Positions 58,081 to 64,000 of a stretch of DNA of 64,000 nt are shown in pieces (position 1 is the first letter of the stretch; each line of letters begins with the position of its first letter). Origin of the DNA: Kineobactrum sediminis (GTDB lineage Bacteria > Pseudomonadota > Gammaproteobacteria > Pseudomonadales > Halieaceae). The notes under the pieces were generated by a model that worked only from the letters and a program-made list of their open reading frames with translations, was not told the DNA's origin and searched no databases. Made by a program: the position numbers and the translations under genes. The stretch lies in contig NZ_PKLZ01000001.1 in NCBI RefSeq assembly GCF_002868715.1, positions 310,001-374,000 of the forward strand. The letters run 5' to 3'.

Positions 58081-59204
58081 TGCCCTGCTCCCTGCACTAT
58101 TCCCCGCGTTACTCCCTGCATTACTCCCTCTGCCAGACGCTGGCTCAATTGATGTACGCTCATGGCATACATGGCGCTGTGGTTATAGCGCGTTATCACA
58201 TAAAAATTATGCAGCCCGAGCCAGTGTTCGTCACCGTCGGCGCCTTCAAAACGCATGGCCGTTACCTTTGCACCCGGGTCAAGGGGCCTCAAGGGCTGCA
58301 ACCCGGCCCGGGTAAACTCCTCCACCGTCCTCTCCGGCACAAGTCCGGCGTTAAACCAGTGTTCCGGCACTCCGGGGTCCGGCACCCCGGGGTCCGGGAT
58401 CCCAGGGTCCGGCACTTTCGGACTTGCCGCGCCTGCTACGTCGCTACCGTGTTGTGCGGCAACTGCAACACCCTCGCCGGATCGCCAGCCGTGGCGCCTG
58501 AGATAGTTAGCCACACTACCAATAGCATCCACCGGGTTCCGCCATATATCAATGACACCGTCATCATCAAAATCCACCGCATAACTTCGATAGCTGCTGG
58601 GCATGAATTGGCCGTAACCCATGGCGCCGGCGTAGGAACCGTTCAGGCTCAGGGGATCAAGGCCCTGCTCGCGGGTAAGCAGCAGATAGCTCTTCAGTTC
58701 CCGGGTAAAAAAGCCGGAGCGGCGGGGGTAATCAAAGGCCAGCGTGGCAAGGGCGTCAATCACCCGGTAATTACCGGTAATGCGTCCGTAATAGGTTTCC
58801 ACACCCATGATGGCAGCAATAACGGCAGCGGGAACGCCCATCTCGGTTTCCGCGCGTTCCAGGGTGGCGCGGTGCGCCGCATAGAACTGAAGCCCTTCGC
58901 GCTCACGCTGCTCCGTCAGGAATATCTGCCGGTATTCGTGCCAGGGCTTGACCTTTTCCGCGGGACGCGCAATGGCCTCAAGAATACGGTCCTGGCGCTG
59001 CGCTGAGGCCATGATCTCCAGCAGATAATCACGGTCAAAGCCCGGCTCCGTCGTTTCTTCCTCAACCAGCTGCTCAACCAGCGCAAGCGCAGCGGGATGA
59101 TCACCATAGCTCACCGAACCCGTCGCCAGCGCAGACCATAAGCCCAGTAACGCCAGACTCCACTTTAACGGCGCTCCCTTAGGGTTCCCATGTGAATTAC
59201 TCAT
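58077..59204 (-). CDS. mltB: lytic murein transglycosylase B
   Basis: 375 residues with an N-terminal signal peptide and no lipobox Cys, so probably a soluble periplasmic SltB/MltB-type enzyme. Catalytic Glu136 is in IMGVETYYGRITG. Family blocks are RVIDALATLAFDYPRRS, GSYAGAMGYGQFMPSSYR and FDDDGVIDIWRNPVDAIGS. An unusual PDPG repeat (VPDPGIPDPGVPDPGVP) is inserted between the core and the C-terminal end. It cleaves glycan strands. It lies in the cluster with rlpA (overlap) and rodA (18-base gap). Confidence 0.95.
   Translation of the reverse strand: MSNSHGNPKGAPLKWSLALLGLWSALATGSVSYGDHPAALALVEQLVEEETTEPGFDRDYLLEIMASAQRQDRILEAIARPAEKVKPWHEYRQIFLTEQREREGLQFYAAHRATLERAETEMGVPAAVIAAIMGVETYYGRITGNYRVIDALATLAFDYPRRSGFFTRELKSYLLLTREQGLDPLSLNGSYAGAMGYGQFMPSSYRSYAVDFDDDGVIDIWRNPVDAIGSVANYLRRHGWRSGEGVAVAAQHGSDVAGAASPKVPDPGIPDPGVPDPGVPEHWFNAGLVPERTVEEFTRAGLQPLRPLDPGAKVTAMRFEGADGDEHWLGLHNFYVITRYNHSAMYAMSVHQLSQRLAEGVMQGVTRGIVQGAGQ
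58364..58415 (-). repeat. 15-base tandem repeat encoding PDPG(V/I)
   Basis: About three and a half near-identical copies of a 15-base unit (CCGGACCCCGGGGTG on the minus strand, with small changes) inside mltB encode VPDPGIPDPGVPDPGVP. It is likely a length-variable linker. Confidence 0.8.
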
Positions 59205-59222
59205 GCGTTTGCAGCCTCCGGC

Positions 59223-60362
59223 CTAGTGCAGCAAGCCGCGTTGTTCGGTACTTGCTGCCATCAGCAAACCAAACCCGGCCATTAATGTTACCACCGAAGT
59301 GCCACCTGCACTGACCAATGGCAGGGGCACACCGACCACAGGCAGCAGTCCCGCAACCATGCCCATATTAACAAAGACATACACGAAAAAAGTCAGCGTG
59401 AGGCTACCGGCAACCATGCGGCCAAAGATCGTACTGGCGGTGAAGCCGATCCAGAAACCCCGCAGGATGATCAGCAGATAAATACCCATCAGCGCCAGCA
59501 CACCCCGGAGGCCGAATTCTTCCGCCAGCACCGCGATAATAAAATCAGTATGGCTCTCCGGCAGGAAATCCAGTTGCGACTGGGTACCATTGAGCCAGCC
59601 CTTGCCCTCCCAGCCGCCGGAGCCAATGGCGGTTTTCGACTGGATGATGTTCCAGCCGGCACCCAGCTTGTCACTTTCCGGATTGAGCAGGGTCAGGATA
59701 CGCTGCTTCTGGTAGTCCTTGAGCACATATATCCATGCCGGCCATGCGGATAAAAAGACGGCCACCACTACACCGCCGATGTAGCGCCAGCTCAGGCCGG
59801 CCATGAACACCACGAAAAGACCACTGGCCGCGATCAACAGGGCGGTACCCAGGTCCGGCTGCGACAGGATCAGTGCCGAGGGTAAAGCAATAAGCGCCAG
59901 GCAGGCAGCCACCGAACTGAATCGTGGCGGAAGCGCTCTCGAGGCCAGGTACCATGCCACTGCCAGCGGCATGACCAGCTTCAGGATCTCCGAGGGCTGG
60001 AAACGAAAGCCGCCAATATCAAGCCAGCGCTGGGCGCCCTTGGCGCCGACGCCGACAAACATTACCGCCAGCAACAAACCAACGCCCAGCAGGTAAAACC
60101 ACGGCGCCCAGCGTTGATAGCGCTGTAAATCTATCTGTGCCGCCACGATCATGGCCACATAACCCACCACGAAATATTGTCCCTGGCGCACCACCGCGCC
60201 CAGCTGCGTTCCGGATGCGCTGTACAGAACGATCAGCCCGAAACAGGTCAGCATCAGCAGCAGCAATAACAGCGGTACGTCAATGTGTAGCCGCAGTGCC
60301 AGGCTGGGGCGCCGGGCGAGGTCGGCACTGGCCTCTGGAAGCTGGCGGACATAATCACCCAT
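59223..60362 (-). CDS. rodA: rod-shape peptidoglycan polymerase RodA (MrdB)
   Basis: 379 residues from the ATG at 60362, eight bases inside the mrdA end; extension to 60443 would be mrdA read in another frame. A SEDS-family protein with about ten membrane segments. Markers are FGLIVLYSAS, GGFRFQPSEILKLVMPLAVAW, LSQPDLGTALLIAASG (the catalytic Asp region), and VVGVPLPLVSAGGTSVVTLM. It polymerises lipid II into glycan strands with its partner PBP2 encoded immediately upstream. Confidence 0.97.
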   Translation of the reverse strand: MGDYVRQLPEASADLARRPSLALRLHIDVPLLLLLLMLTCFGLIVLYSASGTQLGAVVRQGQYFVVGYVAMIVAAQIDLQRYQRWAPWFYLLGVGLLLAVMFVGVGAKGAQRWLDIGGFRFQPSEILKLVMPLAVAWYLASRALPPRFSSVAACLALIALPSALILSQPDLGTALLIAASGLFVVFMAGLSWRYIGGVVVAVFLSAWPAWIYVLKDYQKQRILTLLNPESDKLGAGWNIIQSKTAIGSGGWEGKGWLNGTQSQLDFLPESHTDFIIAVLAEEFGLRGVLALMGIYLLIILRGFWIGFTASTIFGRMVAGSLTLTFFVYVFVNMGMVAGLLPVVGVPLPLVSAGGTSVVTLMAGFGLLMAASTEQRGLLH

Positions 60363-62202
60363 CGGCAGGGCTCCGCAGCAACCAGGAATCAAGCACCTTG
60401 CGGGCGACCGGCGATGCCGCCGAGGCACCACCGCCGTTTTCAATGATCACCGCTACCGCAATAACAGGTGCTTCGTAAGGTGCAAACGCGATAAACAGGC
60501 CGTGATTACGGTGCCGCTCCGCCACCTCTTCCTCAATATACACCGCATTCTGGGCGATACCGATAACCTGCGAAGTGCCGGTTTTGCTGGCGATTTCATA
60601 AGGCATACCCTGGCCGATTTTGCGGGCGGTACCCCTGGGACTATGCACTACGGCACGCATGGCCTGGTGAACCGCGGTCCAGTGCTCGTCGTTGGCAGCC
60701 ATGGTGGTCACCAATGGTGGCGACTGCGCCTCACCCGCGATCGACCGCAGCAGGCGCGGTACTCTCTGTTCTCCCCGGGTTGCCAACACCGCAGTGGCGA
60801 CGGCCAGCTGCATGGGGGTCGCCAACATGTAACCCTGGCCGATACCGGCACTCAGGGTTTCGCCGGGGTACCAGGGCTGGCCCATGGCATCGCGCTTCCA
60901 ATCGGTCGATGGCAGTACACCCGGGCGCTCGTTGGTGGTATCCAGGCCGGTGCGCTCACCAAGGCCATAATGCTGTAAATACTCGTGCATGCCGTCGATG
61001 GTGAGACGGCGGGCCAGGTCGTAAAAATAGGTATCGCAGGATTCCGCTATCGCCATCTCCAGCGCCACGTGCGGGGCATGCCCGGTGCCACGGATTTTCA
61101 GGATCCAGTCGCGGTAGCGCCGGGAATTACCCGGCAAACGGTACCAGCCCGGGTCCGGCACCGTGGTCTCCGTCGTTACCAGGCCGGAACCCAGGCCCGC
61201 CATCGCCATCATCGGTTTGATGGTGGATCCCGGTGGATACTGCCCCTGTACCGCGCGGTTAAACAGCGGCATATCCGGTGAATCCCGCAGCAGGCTGTAG
61301 TCTGCGCCGCTAATCCCATTGGCAAAGAGGTTCGCATCAAAGCCCGGCGTCGACACCAGCGCCAGCACACCACCGGTTTTGGGGTCGATCGCCACGACGG
61401 CACCGCGCTGTTCACCCAGTGCCTCAAACGCAGTCTTCTGCAGGTCAAAATCCAGATGCAGGGTAACATCGGCCCCGGGAACCGGGTCGTGGCGCTCCAG
61501 CACCCGCAGTACACGACCGTGGGCGTTGGTTTCCACGTTCTGGTAGCCCACTTCGCCATGCAGCATGTTTTCGTAGAAGTTCTCCACGCCAACTTTCCCT
61601 ACATGGAAGGTACCCCGGTAATTACGCTCGTCCAGCTGTTGTGACTCCTGCTCATTGATGCGGCCAACATAGCCAATGGCGTGCGCAAACAGTTCCCCGT
61701 GCGGATAGTGACGGACCAGCTGCGCATCTACTGTGACACCAGGCAGTCGATGCCGGTTCACCGCCAGCAGTGCTCTTTCTTCCTCGGTGAGGCGAAATCG
61801 CAAGGGTACCGGTTCGTAGGGCCTGCGCCGCTGCAGCTTCTGTTGGAAATTTTCCAGATCCGCTCCAGAGATCGGCACCAGTGCCTGCAGCTCCGCCAGG
61901 GTTCCCTCCAGGTCAGTTACCCGTTCGCGCACGATGGACAGAATGTGGCTGGGGCGATTATCTGCCAGTAATACACCGTTGCGGTCGTAGATCAGGCCGC
62001 GTTTGGGCGGCAGCGGCTGTAGCTGAACCCGGTTGCGTTCCGACTGGGTGCGATAGGTTTCATAGTCATTAATCTGCAGGTCGTAGTAGCGCAGCAGGAT
62101 GATGGCCAGCAGGGACAGCACGATAAGCACCGCGACCAGGGTGCGGGCGCCATAGATCCCGATTGCCTGGCCGGGGTCTCTGAAAGGAATATGCTGTGCC
62201 AT
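60355..62202 (-). CDS. mrdA: penicillin-binding protein 2
   Basis: 615 residues. One N-terminal membrane span (VLIVLSLLAIILLRYY), the pedestal region, and the transpeptidase domain with Ser-x-x-Lys in PPGSTIKPM, the second motif Ser-Cys-Asp in ESCDTYFYD, and KTG in IASKTGTSQV. It cross-links new glycan strands during lateral growth with RodA. It follows rlmH after 36 bases and overlaps rodA by 8. Confidence 0.97.
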   Translation of the reverse strand: MAQHIPFRDPGQAIGIYGARTLVAVLIVLSLLAIILLRYYDLQINDYETYRTQSERNRVQLQPLPPKRGLIYDRNGVLLADNRPSHILSIVRERVTDLEGTLAELQALVPISGADLENFQQKLQRRRPYEPVPLRFRLTEEERALLAVNRHRLPGVTVDAQLVRHYPHGELFAHAIGYVGRINEQESQQLDERNYRGTFHVGKVGVENFYENMLHGEVGYQNVETNAHGRVLRVLERHDPVPGADVTLHLDFDLQKTAFEALGEQRGAVVAIDPKTGGVLALVSTPGFDANLFANGISGADYSLLRDSPDMPLFNRAVQGQYPPGSTIKPMMAMAGLGSGLVTTETTVPDPGWYRLPGNSRRYRDWILKIRGTGHAPHVALEMAIAESCDTYFYDLARRLTIDGMHEYLQHYGLGERTGLDTTNERPGVLPSTDWKRDAMGQPWYPGETLSAGIGQGYMLATPMQLAVATAVLATRGEQRVPRLLRSIAGEAQSPPLVTTMAANDEHWTAVHQAMRAVVHSPRGTARKIGQGMPYEIASKTGTSQVIGIAQNAVYIEEEVAERHRNHGLFIAFAPYEAPVIAVAVIIENGGGASAASPVARKVLDSWLLRSPADG

Positions 62203-62238
62203 GTTGAGCTGTGCCCGATTGGTAACTGCCCGTAACGC

Positions 62239-62709
62239 CTAGGCGCGATGATACGGGTGGTTGACCGTGATTGTCCAAGCCCTGTAGAGCTGCTCGGCAA
62301 GAAGAATCCGCACCAGAGGGTGCGGCAAGGTGAGTGCACTCAGAGACCAGCGGCGCTCTGCCAGGGCAAGGCATTCCGGGGAAAGTCCATCCGGACCACC
62401 GATCAGCAGACTGACATTCGCCCCGGACATCTGCCAGGCCGTCAGTTCACGTGCCAGCTGCGGAGTGCTCCAGCTATCGCCTTGCACGTCCAGGGCAACC
62501 ACCCGGTCACCCGAGGGCACCGCCCTGATTATCTGCTCTCCTTCCCGGGCGCGCAGCTGTTCCGGTTTGCTGTCGCTACCACGGCGAGCCAATGATAATT
62601 CGCGCCACTCCAGCCGCAGATCCCTGGGCAGGCGCTTGCCGTATTCCGCCACGCCCTCTTTTACCCAGCCGGGCATTTTGCCACCTACAGTGATGACCGT
62701 CAGTCGCAT
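62239..62709 (-). CDS. rlmH: 23S rRNA pseudouridine(1915)-N3-methyltransferase
   Basis: 156 residues of the SPOUT knot family, standard RlmH length. The SAM-binding knot is VSLLIGGPDGLSPE, with the terminal MVRxLLAEQLYRAW-type end seen as LVRILLAEQLYRAWTI and YHRA tail. It methylates Psi1915 in helix 69 of the ribosome. It overlaps rsfS by one base, the conserved rsfS-rlmH pair. Confidence 0.98.
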   Translation of the reverse strand: MRLTVITVGGKMPGWVKEGVAEYGKRLPRDLRLEWRELSLARRGSDSKPEQLRAREGEQIIRAVPSGDRVVALDVQGDSWSTPQLARELTAWQMSGANVSLLIGGPDGLSPECLALAERRWSLSALTLPHPLVRILLAEQLYRAWTITVNHPYHRA

Positions 62710-63044
62710 CAGGCCTCCGGGCGAACATCAACCCAAAGCCGCTCCAGATCATAAAAAGCCCGGGTTTCCGGTAGCATCACGTGAACCACGATATCGCCAA
62801 AATCCACCAGCACCCACTCGCCGGTATCATCGCCCTCAACGCCCAATGGCCGCATGCCCTGCTTCTTCGCTTCCATGCAGACATTGTTCGCCAGCGATTT
62901 TACGTGTCGGCTGGAGGTGCCACTGGTAATAACCAGGTAATCCATGACGTCAGTCAACTCGGTGACGTCCAGGGTGACGGTGTCTACCGCCTTGAGATCA
63001 TCAAGAGCATCGATGACCAGTTGTTTCAGAGCGTCAGCTTCCAT
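62709..63044 (-). CDS. rsfS: ribosome silencing factor
   Basis: 111 residues of the Iojap/RsfS family. Core motifs are [33 protein letters not shown], and [27 protein letters not shown] (in two parts). It binds L14 to block subunit joining in starvation. It lies 28 bases after nadD and overlaps rlmH. Confidence 0.98.
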   Translation of the reverse strand: MEADALKQLVIDALDDLKAVDTVTLDVTELTDVMDYLVITSGTSSRHVKSLANNVCMEAKKQGMRPLGVEGDDTGEWVLVDFGDIVVHVMLPETRAFYDLERLWVDVRPEA

Positions 63045-63072
63045 CCAGGTTTAATCTCTCCGGGTCTTGGGG

Positions 63073-63741
63073 TTAATGATCAGCATCGGTATAGAGCTGA
63101 AATTTTTCAATATAATCGAGCACGGGATCAGGCAGCAGGTAACGGGACGAGCGGCCCGCCCGGCGTAGATCGCGTATCTCGGTTGAGGAAATGGCGAGCT
63201 GCCGCAATTCCAGCAGCAAAACACCTCCCGCTGGCGCCTGGCCCAGGCTGGCGGCGTCCGCCAGCCGATGTTGCCGCTGCCAGTCGGCGATAGTACCACT
63301 TTCGGGAAACTGCCATCCCGGGCGGGCAATGACAACGATATGTGCGAAATCCAGCAATTCCTGCCAGCGGTGCCAACTTTCCAGCCCGAGCACCGCATCG
63401 CAGCCCATCACCAGGCACAAGCTGCGAGCGGCGCCATATTCGGCGCGCAGCTCCACCAGGCTGTCGATACTCCACGAGGGGCCGCTGCGGGCCAGCTCCC
63501 GACGATCACACACCAGGTGGGATTCGCCGGCGACTGCCAGCGCCACCATATCGGCCCTGCGTTCGGCCGGGCAGCCAGGCGCCTCCCGGTGCGGCGGCAG
63601 TGCGCTGGGCATCAGGTGCAGGCGCTCAAGCCCGAGCAGCTCAACCAGCTCGATCGCGGAACGCAAATGGCCATGATGAATCGGGTTGAAGGTACCACCA
63701 AATATGGCAATCGGCCGGTCTGTCGGGGTAGTGACGGTCAA
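63073..63741 (-). CDS. nadD: nicotinate-nucleotide adenylyltransferase
   Basis: 222 residues. The nucleotidyltransferase motif is [13 protein letters not shown] (14-26) and the second is ISSTEIRDL near the C-terminus. It converts nicotinate mononucleotide and ATP to deamido-NAD. Its start overlaps the proA stop by 4 bases (ATGA), so they are translationally coupled. Confidence 0.97.
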   Translation of the reverse strand: MTVTTPTDRPIAIFGGTFNPIHHGHLRSAIELVELLGLERLHLMPSALPPHREAPGCPAERRADMVALAVAGESHLVCDRRELARSGPSWSIDSLVELRAEYGAARSLCLVMGCDAVLGLESWHRWQELLDFAHIVVIARPGWQFPESGTIADWQRQHRLADAASLGQAPAGGVLLLELRQLAISSTEIRDLRRAGRSSRYLLPDPVLDYIEKFQLYTDADH

Positions 63742-64000
63742 CGGCGGACCTGCCCCTCGCCGAAAACCACGTATTTACGTGATGTCAGCCCCTCCAGCCC
63801 AACCGGGCCGCGGGCATGCAGCTTGTCTGTGGAGATACCGATCTCCGCGCCCAGTCCATACTCGAAACCATCGGCAAAGCGGGTCGAGGCGTTGATCATG
63901 ACGGAGCTTGAATCCACCTCTCGCAGGAAACGCATCGCATTGGCATGATCCCGGGTGACAATACTGTCAGTGTGTCGGGAGCCGTAGTGGTTGATATGGT
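63738..64000 (-). CDS. proA: gamma-glutamyl phosphate reductase (C-terminal part, cut by window end)
   Basis: The last 87 residues of ProA; the gene begins beyond the window. Recognisable family sequence: [46 protein letters not shown], and [19 protein letters not shown]. It reduces gamma-glutamyl phosphate to glutamate semialdehyde for proline synthesis with NADPH. proA-nadD adjacency is conserved in pseudomonads. Confidence 0.97.
   Translation of the reverse strand, partial: HINHYGSRHTDSIVTRDHANAMRFLREVDSSSVMINASTRFADGFEYGLGAEIGISTDKLHARGPVGLEGLTSRKYVVFGEGQVRR

Noticed and set aside
58364-58415. Short direct repeats considered as a CRISPR-like array
   Set aside because: Units are contiguous, in frame inside mltB and without spacers; no cas genes are nearby.

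Overview
The window is about 64 kb of gene-dense gammaproteobacterial chromosome at roughly 58-60 % GC by eye. The gene order ruvCAB-ybgC-tolQRAB-pal-cpoB-queEC-tRNA-Lys and the block lipB-ybeD-dacA-rlpA-mltB-rodA-mrdA-rlmH-rsfS-nadD-proA both match pseudomonad-like Gammaproteobacteria. The accessory genes (P450, short-chain dehydrogenases, a BCCT carrier, a desaturase and an RND pump) fit a marine, aerobic heterotroph, perhaps of the Cellvibrionales/Halieaceae type. That placement is an inference, because there is no rRNA here. I found no insertion sequence, prophage, CRISPR array or broken gene. The first gene (P450) and the last (proA) are cut by the window edges.

Layout. 1-12.7 kb is a loosely organised accessory region: the end of a cytochrome P450, an epimerase/SnoaL-like pair, an SDR oxidoreductase, a BCCT transporter overlapped by a universal stress protein, a dynamin-like GTPase, YtfJ, a second SDR, a thioesterase, a LEA-type lipoprotein, a DUF6607-like exported protein, a membrane-anchored retropepsin and an unknown membrane protein. 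12.8-24.7 kb is core and lies on the minus strand: tRNA-Lys(UUU), queC/queE, the Tol-Pal envelope system, the RuvABC Holliday-junction resolvasome behind a consensus LexA box, aspS, an FmdB zinc ribbon and an HU protein with a histone-H1-like tail. 25-39.5 kb is mixed: proS, a lytic transglycosylase, AraC and LuxR regulators, a PuuA-like glutamine synthetase homologue, a secreted EEP hydrolase, a fatty-acid desaturase, glutathione peroxidase, prfC and an RND efflux pair.

39.5-53 kb is one seven-gene minus-strand operon, malQ-glgB-glgX-glgP-glgC-pgm-glgA. It encodes ADP-glucose formation, chain elongation, branching, debranching, phosphorolysis, maltodextrin recycling and the glucose-1-P/glucose-6-P link. 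Divergent from it, 53.2-55.0 kb encodes a RegB/RegA (PrrBA)-type redox two-component system that keeps the quinone-site motif and the redox cysteine. 55.1-64 kb is the lipoylation/cell-elongation block (LipB, DacA, RlpA, MltB, RodA, PBP2) with RlmH, RsfS, NadD and ProA.

The most interesting points are the redox sensor facing a complete glycogen operon, the SOS box in front of ruvC with yebC missing from its usual slot, the chimeric HU/H1 protein, a TonB-like Pro-Lys TolA, and several uncharacterised membrane or exported proteins. I did not find a clearly new multi-gene system.
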